Shown one piece after another: positions 22,831 through 34,900 of a DNA stretch of 64,000 nucleotides. Below the pieces are notes generated by a model that worked only from the letters and a program-made list of their open reading frames with translations, was not told the origin of the DNA and searched no databases. The DNA is taken from assembly GCA_038030265.1 (NCBI GenBank), contig CM075937.1:33770198-33834197 (forward strand), written 5' to 3'. Both the position numbers and the translations under genes were made by a program. Origin of the DNA: Corythucha ciliata (taxonomy: Eukaryota > Arthropoda > Insecta > Hemiptera > Tingidae). Positions within the stretch are counted from its first letter, which is position 1; each line of letters opens with the position of its first letter.

Positions 22831-22899
22831 AAACCTGAAGGATTTGTACATTCCGACGGTATCTAGGGCTGGGCAGCTGCCAGGGCCGGAATTTGCTTT

Positions 22900-22987
22900 C
22901 TGCCGCCCCAGGGCCAATTTAATTTTGCCGCCCCAGGCCAATTTAATTTTGCCGCCCCAGGGCCAATTTAATTTTGCCGCCCCATGC
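22900..22987 (+). repeat. 27-28-bp tandem repeat, three to four copies
   Basis: The unit GCCGCCCCAGGGCCAATTTA plus ATTTT is repeated with nearly no divergence, unlike the old degenerate arrays around it. This is a recent local tandem expansion. Confidence 0.85.
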
Positions 22988-23194
22988 GGCTATCCCCCCC
23001 ACACACTCTGCCTTCATCCACCAGGACTTGTGGAGTCAGGCAAGAACCGAGAGAATAGATTCTTCCAATATTATCGGAAAACTCTATGTTTCTTCAACCT
23101 GGTGGAACACCCTCAAGTTGACGGGGCAACTTCAGGAAGATGAAATCTTGCCTTTTACTGAATCTACATCTACATCTACATTTTCTTCATTGTT

Positions 23195-23890
23195 ATCTGC
23201 GAATTAACGCTTTTTCTCAATTTCGTTCGCGAATTGCGAATTTTCCTCAATTTCAGCCGCTAATGAGCGGTTTTTTATTAATTCTTTTTGATGTATTTTA
23301 TTTTAGCCGTAAATCAGAGCTTTTTCTTGTTTATACGCCCTCAATTAACGCCTTTTCTCTATTTAGGCCGTGATTTAGCAATTTTCCATTATCATTTCAG
23401 CTGCGAATTTTATATTTTTCTCAGTTTTGGCTCTGAATTAGCGCCATTCTGCGGCAATTCTGGCTTCTTTTTTTTTCACTCTTAGCTATGAATCAGCACT
23501 TTTTATATTTAGCCGTGGGCAACTCAATAACAGCACTTTAGTGTTTTGTTTTAATTTTAGCCGTAAAATGGCACAAATGAGCGATTTTTTTTTTTTCAAA
23601 TTTACTTCCATGTTCCCTACGGGAACTTCCGTATCGTGTTCGTGAAAAAAATCGAGTCAGCTGACTTCACATTCTTGATGTACAACCTCAGAAAAGTTGA
23701 AAAAGTGGTTTTCGGCATGCTGTCGGTCTATCGTTTTTTTTTTTTGGTCTGCAATTTGCGTCGTGTAACCGTGAATTGGCACTTTTTCGTAGTTTTAGTC
23801 ACAAGAACAGCACATTTGTGCGCCTTCTCAATTTTAGCATGTTAGACGCCTAAAAAACTACGAGTCAGCGTGTTTTCTCCATTTTATCCG
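23195..23890 (-). repeat. Family A degenerate array, reverse orientation
   Basis: More than twenty diverged units of TTTTTCTCAATTTTAGCCGC and GAATTAGCG are seen. Two special units are present: one with GCCTCCAGAAGGCG (near 23895) and one with AACAGCACATTTGTGCG (near 23807). These recur in other family A arrays. Confidence 0.75.
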
Positions 23891-24629
23891 CAAAGATGCC
23901 TCCAGAAGGCGTTTTCAGAATAGCGCTTTCGTGGGCTGAATCGTACATACTGCCACACAAATTGTGGAGCACATGAAACGTACTATTCTCCGTGTCGGAT
24001 GGACTGAAAATCACGTGCCTACATCCATGAACATAGAACATAAAAATCCTCGTTTTTCCATCTTTAATAAGCTTTTCGGCGGCCTGGAGTGGTCCGCCGC
24101 CGTCACCACTACGCGGTTTCATCCGATTTTAAATTTTGACAATTTTTGCCTAACCCGCGGAGGGCTTGAGTGGGCGATTTTCTGGTCCATTTTTAACAGC
24201 TCCAGCTAAAAAGGCCTTCATAAGGAGTCGTCGACGGCGCCAAAAATTGCACGTTTTGCCTTGTTGCTTTTTTACGATTTTTTTCGACTTGGGTAGTTCG
24301 TATCTTTCAGCAAGCTTAGGGGCCCGTCTACGTCTCAAATGAGGAAGTAACACATTTTCCAAAACCATGCTGTCATGATAGCTTGGGTACCAAAACTCAT
24401 GAAAATCCGATCCGTTCAAATAAAATCAGGCCCTATATTTTTTTATTAATTTTTAAAACTATTGGGTTGCGGGACCCAATAGACAGCCTATAGTCTATCT
24501 ATAGGCTAGACAGATTGATGACGTAATAACAGCATTTGCATGGCCTTCACAATAGCTTCCCACAAATCAAACAATAGGACTTAAGAGAATGGGAAGGACA
24601 AGAAGGGGCAAGACATGATAACAGCCATG

Positions 24630-24925
24630 ATGCGGAGCAAGGTGACTAAACTTAACTATAGGTGCCGCAGATTTCCCCCTGTACATCGGCCGGGAGGGGT
24701 GGAGACTGACGTCACCAGCAGTCCTTTGCTCCCGATTGCTCACTCTAGAGCAGCAGAGCAAGTTAATTTTGAAATTGAAGTTTATGAATTCTCAAAAATC
24801 ACAACCCAATAACATTAATAATGTACTGGGTCCAGCGCAATGGCGGTTGGGGCTGCTCGTGACGTTGGTGAAGGACAGTGATCTGCGGCACCTATAGAAA
24901 ATTTAGTCACCTTGATGAGGAGGGT
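24630..24925. mobile_element. Palindromic element, ~290 bp
   Basis: The left arm reads CAAGGTGACTAAACTTAACT and then ATAGGTGCCGCAGAT; the right arm is the inverse, ATCTGCGGCACCTATAG and then AAAATTTAGTCACCTTG. Arms are about 38 bp. Outer weaker inverse matches (GAGGAAGTAAC at 24341 and GTTACTTCCTC at 25113) suggest that it is nested in a larger inverted structure. Confidence 0.5.
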
Positions 24926-25159
24926 TGGGAGGGGTCACAACCCCTTTACTACGTCACGAGTCACAGACCGGCAGTTTAAGGTAACAAAAAAAATTGGCAA
25001 ATTTCATTATTTCGCTATAAATCGAAATCAATCATTTACGAACTAATATTCATTTCCATATTTAGTCATTTTCCTTCGAAAAAAAATGTTTCCAGCGATT
25101 TTTATTTTTTATGTTACTTCCTCATTGAGGAAAAAATGCTGATGCCCAGTTTCTGGTCG

Positions 25160-25720
25160 TCGTTGCCGCTAAAATTGAGAAGGCACGTTAATTTGCTGTT
25201 CATGGGTAAATTTCGCGCTAATAAGTTTTAAGAAACGCCAATATTCTTGGCTATAATTGCGAAAAGGCGCTCATTCGTGGCTAAAATCAAGTAAATGCGT
25301 CAATTCGTGGTTTCTGATACAACTTCCAGGCAAAAAGTGAGAAAAAACGCTAATGTATAGGTCTTCGGCAAATCCGCGACTAAAATTGAGGATAGCGCTA
25401 ATAAATCGTGCTGAAAGTGCCCCTGTGACCTACGTGAGGCGGGAGCCGCACGATTTTAGCGGCTAGAGCAGGTTCAGCGTTTGTAGCGGGCGTGCGAAAG
25501 CATAGATAAAATACTACAGGCGTTTTCCGCTGTAAATGCTCGAGACGCTTAACGCTGAAATCGCGTAACTCCCTCTAACGTAGTACGGGGCTTGGAGAAA
25601 CACAGCTGATTCACGGCTAGAATTGAGAAAATACACTAAATTACGATTAAAATTGGGATTAAGCGCTATCTATATTGAAAACAAAACACGCTAACTCAAG
25701 GCTAAATTTGAGGAAAAGCG
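25160..25720 (+). repeat. Family A degenerate array, forward
   Basis: Forward units such as GCGGCTAAAATTGAG appear, with a break near 25410-25610 that is not array-like. Together with the reverse array at 23195-23890 it forms an inverted pair around 1.3 kb of other sequence. Confidence 0.65.
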
Positions 25721-25729
25721 CGGAAAGCA

Positions 25730-28119
25730 TACAGATCGATAGGAATGAAATAATTAATTCTACGAAATCAATTAGTTGATTCAAATGAAGTGAAAAAAAA
25801 AAATATTCCTCTTCATGATTGTTCATCCCCTTCTTCTTCCGGGTCTGTCCCTCAAAATTTGCCGCCCAGGGCTTTAGCCCCGGTAGTCCCCGCGCCGTGA
25901 TCCGGCCCTAGCAGCTGCCCCACTAAGTCTTCGCGCAAACTGCCCACCCCTGCCGCCCTGTTGCTACGCCCATGCGTTTAGTGTGCGTGAACGTGAGAAT
26001 GTGTAGCTATAAAACGGATTTAAATCAGATTGGGTTTTCTTCCCTCTTCCACTTCTGTTCTTCCGCTGCAGACGTTGCTTATTCTGTCCTGTTTTTAGCT
26101 TTAAAAAGTGTTATTCCGCGAAAAAAAAGAGCAAAAACCAGAATTGCAGACCGAATGAAGAGCGTTCTGTGTCCGTGACCGTTGCAGCGAAACGGTAACG
26201 AGAAACTACTCGCTCTTACTAGTCGAGTTACCAAATTTTGTTCCGTTGACTCGCCCACCCGCTCATTACCGTTGAACCGGTATGCATTTCATAATTCAGT
26301 GTTTTTGAGCACGCAGAACAGAAAAAAAAAATTCAGAGGATGTAAAAAAGAAAGGGGAGGGGAAAAAAAAGGAAGAACAATCTAACGTAATTAAATAAAG
26401 GAGGGAAAGCAGGAAGGCTGCATGAGGGATATCACAAGAGAATCTTGATAGCCGGGGTGAATTCTACACGAATTTCGGTCCTTACATGAACAAGTATCTC
26501 CATCAATTTGTTGTACTAACGTTGAATCAAACATTCAACTGTCAAATTACCACACACACAACAATTACACAATATGAATTAATCAAGCACGCTATTAATG
26601 AAGACTAGAGATGTACTGAATGAATTGATGAACCCATTACATAGTAATTTTATTTCTTACCTATGTGCTGAAGGATGAAATAATCAGGAACCCTTGACAA
26701 CCAGCGCGAGTTTCAATTAAAGTCTCATTTAGGTCGACTATACAATTCCATCCCCTTTAAAAAAAACTCACGAGTAATTGAATATTTCAAGAACCGCTAT
26801 ACCAAACGATTTAAAAAATTAATAAAGATTAAAAATAAAGTAAAAAAATGCAGTCTTGCAATAAAAGTCACTAATTGTAATTATTGTTAAAGTCAAAATC
26901 ACCTACGGGAAATTACGATCCTCACTTGTGTAGCCGAACGGTTAAACTAAAACTGACTGAGAGAGCGAGCACTCCGCTCCTCTCCCATGCCTCTAGGTTT
27001 GGCCGCTGTTTTGTGGCGGTGATTGCGATACGCAGGACTGACTGGAGGTCGTTGAAAAAAGTGAAGTCGAAGAAGTGGAAGGGCATTTAAGAAGCCAGTT
27101 TTTTTCTTCTTATTTTTCAATTTTTCTCTCCCTACAGGAGAAAGAGAAAGGTAGGATGGTCTTATTGAGAAGACTATCTATGAAAGTTTAGTTTGGGAAA
27201 GAAAATGCTCACGAAAAAAAGACAATTACGTCAAATGTCAAGATATAAAAATTTGTATTATCTCAGACATGCAACATTTAAAACTAGGCACAGGATCAAA
27301 TATTCTTTAACGTCGTACACATTTAAAAAATACGCAGATTTCATTCTTGTTTTCAAAAATACCGTGCAATTTATAATTTATCGTTTTCTCAACCATAGTA
27401 TTATGTACTTATTTGTATTAATCCAAATATGTCTAATCCATTACTGTACAAGTAGACTCTGCAACACAATTACATACATGATTTGTTGTAATAAAATTGT
27501 AACGTTTTAAAAGAAATGAACACAATAATCAATTTGGTCATACATATTGTAAGAAGACAAACACGTTAGAAAGAGATTAAGAGAGAGGAAGATTGGCAAA
27601 GATAAAAAACACCAAGGTTTTTTTTTCCTCGAGAATAAAATTCACAATAATTACTATAATAAGGAATGCCCGACGTTTATACCTTCTCATTTTTAACTAA
27701 ATGAGTATTTCAACCGAGTACACATCGAAATAAGTTTAAGAAAGAAACTTAAAATAAACTTTACGGCACATTAAATTGATATGACTATAGAGATATGGCA
27801 ACAAATAGTTTTATTTGAGCTGTTCTCAATTTCAACAAGGATCTGTATTAAAAATAGAAGGTAAAGCCTTTCGGTTAGACTAGGAAGAAATTTAAATGAT
27901 CGCTAATCATCATAATTAATGCAAATCGACAAAAAATTGGAGCGACGAAGTCTTTCATTATATAAAAAAAATGCTTCCGTAGCTCGGAAGCAAAATATAT
28001 CACATTTCAAAATGGCATTTTTTTAAAAATCGAATTTCACCACCTGGAAAATTTTAGACAACCATTACGGCTTGAAAATTCAAATTAGCGTAAATGAGGA
28101 GAGTGGGCAGCCATCAGTA
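25730..28119. other. Intergenic and 3' flank of the xylosyltransferase gene
   Basis: No gene is recognised. About 25855-25930 is a diverged inverted relative of 22868-22990 (CCGGCCCTAGCAGCTGCCCC). The right end must include the xylosyltransferase 3' UTR; one possible AATAAA on the minus strand is near 27810. Confidence 0.4.
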
Positions 28120-31100
28120 TTACCTGTTTATCCGGCCAGATTTATTAATTGAAGAAAGTTCTGATTTTGGATCTGGCGAAAGAGAGCTCCACGTTGTGGA
28201 TGAACAAGTCTGAAGCTGGCAAGTGGTTGAGGGAGTCACGATGCAGATTTCTTTAACGCGGTAAAACCTAGGGAGTAGGAATAAATTCAATTAATAGAAA
28301 TATTGTGGGCATTCACGTCAGTTTCGTAACCTTTGAAATATCGCGGGACCCATTGAGTAAAAAAATATGCTTGATTACTTAAATAAACTTTAATTTGTAG
28401 GTATTATTTATTTATTTGGAATAACGAGATTACGAAGCAACAAAAGTTTAAAATATTACTAAGACTGAATTATTGGGTGAAATAAGTGGTGTTCTCGCCG
28501 CTTTACAGTTTATTTCGGAACCGGTTTCGGCATGGGCGGAGATAGCCGATATTCCTTTGGGGGGGGGGGGGCTTCAGTCCTAATGTGACTGGGAATGATC
28601 AATAGTGGGAGGGGGATCCCCCCCCTCAAAAATTTCACACCTTCAAGCCCTGTACACACGGAGGCATTTCTCAAGAATTTTTCACGTCCCAAGTTGGGAA
28701 AACATGTGAACCCTACCGAAGAAACACGTGTGTCACAAAGTTGTGCTGTGAAATAATTAAGGCCCGTTCACAAGCTCTATGTTTGCGTTGTGTGGATTCT
28801 TTGCTACCAAACAAACTGTTTCCCTCGAAAAATGAAGCATTTTTATAGGTTGCATAGTACACCACACAACGAAAACATAGAGCTATAGGCCCGTTCACAA
28901 GCTCTATGTTTACGTTGTGTGGTGTCTATGCAACCTATCAAAATGCTTCATTTTTCGAGGGAATAAATTTGTTTGGTTGCATAGACTCTACACAACGCAA
29001 ACATAGAGCTTGTGAACGGGCCTTATGCGACTGTGGAGTCTACGCAACCAAAAAAATTATTCCCTCGAAAAATGAAGCATTAGGTTGCATAGACTACACA
29101 GACGCATAGCATATGGCTTGTGAACGGGGCCTTAAGGCCCATTCACAAGCTCTATGTATGCGTGCTGTGGAGATTATGCAACCAAACAAAATTTTCATGA
29201 GTCCGGGAGCCCACCGTACCGTATGAAAAATCCGGGTCATTTGATCGAGTCTGGCACCTGCGCAGGACGTTTTTTATGGTCTAGGAGATGACACTTCTGA
29301 GATTGCAAGACATTTTCCGTGGGACAGGTGCTCATAACAGAACTAGCTGTTGGCAAACACGCCTTTGGCCTGCTTGAAAACTGCTGGCAAGTGTAAAAAT
29401 TGATTCTTCGCAAACAATAAGCTAGAAAACCACCATCGCCATTAATTTTGAATGAAACGCTGGCTACTAATGAGTCTCGAAATTTCACATTTTCTAAAGC
29501 TCGCTGACGGCGCTATTTGCAATAAAATTGGATGGCGGTGTTGGTTTTCGTAACGTATTGGTCGAGTATAACGACTTTTTACTTTCGCCAGTCGTTTTCA
29601 AACCACCCGAAGGTGTGTTTGCCAACAGCTAGCTCTGTTGTGAGCCCCTGTCCCACGGAAAATGTCTGGCGATCTCAGAAGTGTCATCTCCTAGACCATA
29701 AAAATCTTCCTGCGCAGGTGCCAGATACGAACAAATGACCCAAATTTTTCATAGGGTGGGCCAGGGGCGGATACAGATTTGACCGGCCCGGGGCACTGGG
29801 AAAATATCGGCCCAACATACATACTTACATAGACACATATACATACATAACATAGAATCCCGTAACAATATATACTGGGTGAGTAAATTAATTAAACTGA
29901 TATTATCCGGACGACGATGGAAGGGCATAGCCCAACACGATTCGAGTTTCGAGAAAAAATGGCTCTCCGGCGGGATTCGAACCCGCAACCTCTGGATTAC
30001 CAGTCCAGCACGCTGCCATTTGCGCCACGGAGACGCCTATGGGAGTCGTACTCCGAGGGATAAGCTAAGCCGAACCCCACCTAGGTCCATTGTTTCTCGA
30101 AACTCTAGGCGCTTCTCCTGATCGGTAAACCACGCCGAATTTAATCTTATTTAGATGTTGTTAGATTGATATAATGAATAAATCTGTCGCCGGCATTTTA
30201 ATTAGTAAATTAATTAAACTGATATTATCCGGACGACGATGGAAGGGCATAGCCCAACACGATTCGAGTTTACGATACGAATTACTAATTAAAATGCCGG
30301 CGACAGATTTATTCATTATATCAATCTAACAACATCTAGATAAGATTAAATTCGGCGTGGTTTACCGATCAGGAGAAGCGCCTAGAGTTTCGAGAAACAA
30401 TGGACCTAGGTGGGGTTCGGCTTAGCTTATCCCTCGGAGTACGACTCCCATAGGCGTCTCCGTGGCGCAAATGGCAGCGTGCTGGACTGGTAATCCAGAG
30501 GTTGCGGGTTCGAATCCCGCCGGAGAGCCATTTTTTCTCGAAACTCGAATCGTGTTGGGCTATGCCCTTCCATCGTCGTCCGGATAATATCAGTTTAATT
30601 AATTTACTAATTAAAATGCCGGCGACAGATTTATTCATTATATCAATCTATACTGGGTGATTCAGGAGGAATGTGAGAAACCTGCACTGGTGATAGTGCG
30701 TCTTTGGTTTCGAGCTATGAGCATTTTTCTACTTTTTTCTAGTTTCATTACTTTTTACGGTGTTCGTCGTGTTCTCGGCTTACCGCCGGTGGTTATAGAC
30801 ACAGTGGATTCGGAAAGAAGACAAAATCTTCTTTCTGAAACCACCAGAAAATGTCGCTTGCGTGGCTATTTCAGCCACGTGAAAAGTGAAAAAGTGTAGA
30901 TTTTTAAAATAACTGATAAATTTCACATCAGTATCAATCAGCTGGCTATCATCAGCTGCTAGTGCACGCATCGGCGGGTAAAGTTGTGTAAAACTACCTA
31001 GTTCTGAGTACTTTCGAACGTTGTCCTGATAGTTGAGGTTTGCAACCCTCTGACTTCATCAATCAAGTTCAAATGAAAACAAGCCGAGTAGGTCAGGGTA

Positions 31101-31914
31101 AATGTATTTTTCTCAGGGTAATGTGTTCCTCCTAGCATATATGCTCCCCTCAATGCTTGAAGTAAGGATTCAATTCACAACGAGCCTCAGAATTTGCGAT
31201 TTTTCTCAATTTTTGCCGTGAGTTAGCGATTTTTCTCAATTTTTGCCGTAAATTAGCGCTTTTTGCTAATTGGCTGCAAAGTTGCCTCCGGAAGCCTGGG
31301 CTTGCCATTTTCTCAATTTTCTGTGAAGTAGCAAATGTTCTCAACTTGACCCCCAATTATAACCACACATTAGTGTTTTTCCTCATTTTAACCGCTAAAA
31401 TTATAGATTTGTATGCATTTGATTTCAGCCACGAATTAGAGGTTTCCCCAATTTTCGTCGCGAACTACGTAAAGCTTTTTCTGAATTTGGCTGTGGATTA
31501 GCGATTTTTTCACTTTCTGGCACAAAGCTACCTTTAGAAGCGGTGAATTTGACCATTTAAATCGCAAATTAGCGTTTTTCCTCACTTCAGCGCTTCTCAA
31601 TTTTATCGGTGAATTAGCCAAGGATTAGCGATTTTTCGCATTTTAGCGTTGAATTAGCGTTTTTTCAGAGTTTTTGCGGAGATTTCTTACTTTTCTTGAT
31701 TTTAACCGCTAATGAGCCATTTTTCTCAATTTCTGAGAAACTGCGGAAACTGGTAGCTGCGAAGTAGCGCTTTTTCTCACTTCTGCCAGTGAAGTAGTAG
31801 CGGCGTACCGAGACCGCGCCGCGTGGCGAGGGGGCAAGATCGCCCCGGGCTCCCTATGTGGGCCTAAAAATGTGGATATTATGGATCTATGTTCATGTTT
31901 GTATACGTGAAAAT

Positions 31915-31962
<48 letters not shown>

Positions 31963-34900
31963 GTGTCCGTAAGCGGATAAAGATGAGAAGGCGTACTAAC
32001 ATGCTATTCTTACAGGCAAGTACCAACGCTGCAAAAAGTTGGGAAAAATCGCTAGTATTCGTGGCCAAAACTGTTCAAAAGCTTTCATTCGCGGTCACTT
32101 TATGCCTAAAATGAAGAAAAAACGCTAATTTGCTGTTGGTAAAATTGAGACGTGGCCCAGTTTTTGCATTTCCACAAGCGCTAAAAGGCAAGAAAACCCA
32201 CTAAGGCTCTAAGATATAAAAAAGCTAATTCGGGGCTAAAAGTGAGAAAAATGACAAATTCGCAACTGAAATTGCATAAAATCGCCCATTCGCGGATAAA
32301 AAGTGAGAAGCCACCAATTCACAGCTAATTTTCGAAACATGCCAATTCACGACTAAAAGTGAGAAGAATGGCTAATTAGCTGCTGAAATTAGGACATAGG
32401 TACACTAATCCACAGCAAAAATTGAGAAAAATAGCTAGCTCGCTAATGAAATTGACAAAAAGCGCTACTTAGCGGCTAAACTTGGAACAATCCTATTTCG
32501 CGGACTTAATTGAAAAGAATAAATACAGCTAAAATTGAAAAAAATCGGATAATTTGCGGATAAAGTAAAGAAAAAACGTTCATTCGCGGATTCAAATGAA
32601 AAAATCGGCTAATTCGCAGCTATAATAGAGAAAACGCCAATTCACGACTAAAATTTAGTAATAACGCTGACTTGGGGCTAAAATTCAGGAAAGTTCAATA
32701 ATCTGTCGCATCTGAAGGCAACCTTAAAATAACCCCTAGTCTATATCTAAAAGTTGAAAAACAAAAATTGCGGCTAATATTGAGAAAAATCACTAATTAA
32801 TCAGCGCGGCTGAAATTAACGAAAAACGCTATAAAACAGCCTTGTGTCTTGAGTCATGGGTTGAAGGGTGCCCCGTTTTTAAGAAAACCCTACCAGTTCC
32901 TGGATTCTGTAAGGACCATTACTGAGAAAAATTAATCTGTAGTTACCAGTTTTCTCAGGAGGTCTGAGGTCCGCCAAAGAGTTGGGGAAGGGGGGGGGCA
33001 TCGGGCCTCCGGCCGCACTGGGGTAGATATTTTTTTTTTTTTTTTTTGAGGGTGCGGACTCGGATCTACCGAGCCCGCTGGCGCCTAAGCTCTTGTGTTA
33101 CGCCATACCCTGTGACTCCATCAGCTGTGCACTCCACACCCGTACTACGCGGGCGTTTCGGTCGATGCGCGGTTTGTCATACGCACACCGCCGTGAACGC
33201 CCACACGAAGCCGAGTGAGCCGTGTCACAGCTCGCCGCAGCCTTATAGTGTAATGGGCAATAGCTGGATTCGAACCCAGGCCCGCGGGGTTACGAAGCGA
33301 GCATTGTATCCATTACACCATCGAGGCGCGCCACTGGGGTAGATAAAATTATCATAAATTTCCGGGCCTCCGGTCCTTCGGGCTCACCCCGATCGCCCAC
33401 CCCCTGTTTCCGCCCCTGCGGTGGGCTCCCGGGCTTCGTGCTCTCGAAAAATGACGCTTTTTGATAGGTTGCGTAGACCCCACAGAACATATGTATACAG
33501 CTTGTGAACGGTGCCTAAAAAAAGTCTCTGTGTGTACTTGGCGAGAGTGCCAGGTACGGACAGGAGGGGAGAACTCTCTGGCTCGTTTAGAGTGGCGAGT
33601 TTAAGCTCTCGAGAGCTAAAGACTTTCAAATGTAAACGCAGCTTTATTGAAACAATTTCTTGGAATTGGATCTCGGCAACTTAGCAGGTTTTGCTCTTAC
33701 CAAAACCAACACTTTGCTCTTTCGTCTTACGAATTTTCTGCATTTTTTCGATTAAAATCGTTCTGATTGGTGCTGGAAAGTCGGACTCCGAAGCAAAATT
33801 ACGAGAATCAAGTAGATCTAGGGGGCAAGGGGGGTTGATTAGGTGGGGAATCAGGGAATCTTGATTTTTAGGCCAAAATTCCAAATTCATGAAGAGGAAT
33901 AGACAATTGGTGAAGGGCTAGGGGGTGGAGACGACCGTCTTAGCCCCTCCCCCCAACTATGCGCCTGCTTGTGAGTTTTGCACAGAACTCCTAGTTCGTC
34001 CACAGGGCCCTGGCATTTAATGTACTTGAAATGGGCATTTTTCCAGGTCCCGAAAGTTGCAATGTCACGGATATTCAACCAGGAATCTTACTATTTCGTA
34101 GGTATTCGTCAGATTTTGGGCGATATTTGGGACCGGCTGTACCCTTACTTCTGCTGCTACGAAAAACGCCCGTAATCATTCAATGTTGCTTAAATTAGGA
34201 TCCGAAACCGTAAATTTTGAGGATATTGGGCCATCAAAGTTTTAATTTTGCTCGAATTAGGAACCGAACTTGCCAAGCCATAAATAATATTAAAGAAATG
34301 TTGCAATTACACGGCTATTAGTCAGAAAATAGGCGACAGTCCGGACCGGCTTGCCCAGGATCCGGCGCTCACTATAAAAAGGCCCAGAAACTTGCTATTT
34401 CACGAAAACATAGACTAGAAACCTGCAATTTCGTGGAAATAAAGATAAGAAACTTGCAATTTCGAGTAGGACACGCTTCAGTGAGTGGGAACGACGTCGG
34501 TCGAGTGTGGAGGAGTGAGGAGAGGGTGCGCTGCGTGGCAACGAGAAAAAACCCCTTCAGGAATAGGAAACAAAATGCGTTGGCTCTCCGAAGCGCATCT
34601 TGGTGACAAATTTTGGCAGAAATTTTCATGTCTAGACAATTTTTTTGCCCAGAAAGGGGAATTTAGCCCAAGATGTTTATTTTTGGGCCAATAATAGGAC
34701 AATTTTGTTCTACAAAGAGTCAAACAAAGGGCCTAATTTCCTAGAAGCATACTTTCTCCTCAACTGGGCAAGGTGAGAGTGGGAAATAATAGGTGTAATT
34801 CTGAAACATTCTCTTGTGAGATAAGTAGGACGTACCTGTTCGTTAATGAGTCAATCCAAATGGTCAAGTCTTTGCCGACGCGTTTTGTATTACTGAATGC

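Larger units (their letters stand above)
29883..30648. mobile_element. 766-bp palindromic element carrying two inverted tRNA genes
   Basis: TATACTGGGTGA occurs directly on both sides (29871-29882 and 30649-30660). Inside, a ~320-bp segment is followed by its near-identical inverse (29883-30205 against 30284-30611), with only a rare change such as TTATTTAG against TTATCTAG. A 67-bp piece ending GCCCAACACGATTCGAGTTT is present in both orientations and again as a direct copy at 30205-30271. Each arm carries one tRNA gene. The near identity implies a recent event or active correction. Confidence 0.75.

Noticed and set aside
22691..23143. 150-codon frame with a long Phe run
   Set aside because: The Phe run is the T33 tract and the rest is the 27-bp tandem repeat.
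27193..27510. 105-codon frame downstream of the xylosyltransferase gene
   Set aside because: AT-rich sequence with chance openness; no domain or splice support.
30369..30638. Open frame of 89 codons over the tRNA palindrome, and its twin at 29879-30121
   Set aside because: Both frames only read through the tRNA genes and their flanks; they exist because the two arms are copies of each other.
31709..32068. 119-codon frame with a Lys run
   Set aside because: It is produced by the T44 tract inside satellite arrays.
33245..33330. tRNA gene on the minus strand
   Set aside because: A and B boxes are present but the anticodon stem does not pair; the target duplication and poly(A) tail show a SINE head.
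33046..33342. Open frame of 98 codons
   Set aside because: It is the antisense of the tRNA-derived SINE, GC-rich by nature; no protein family fits.
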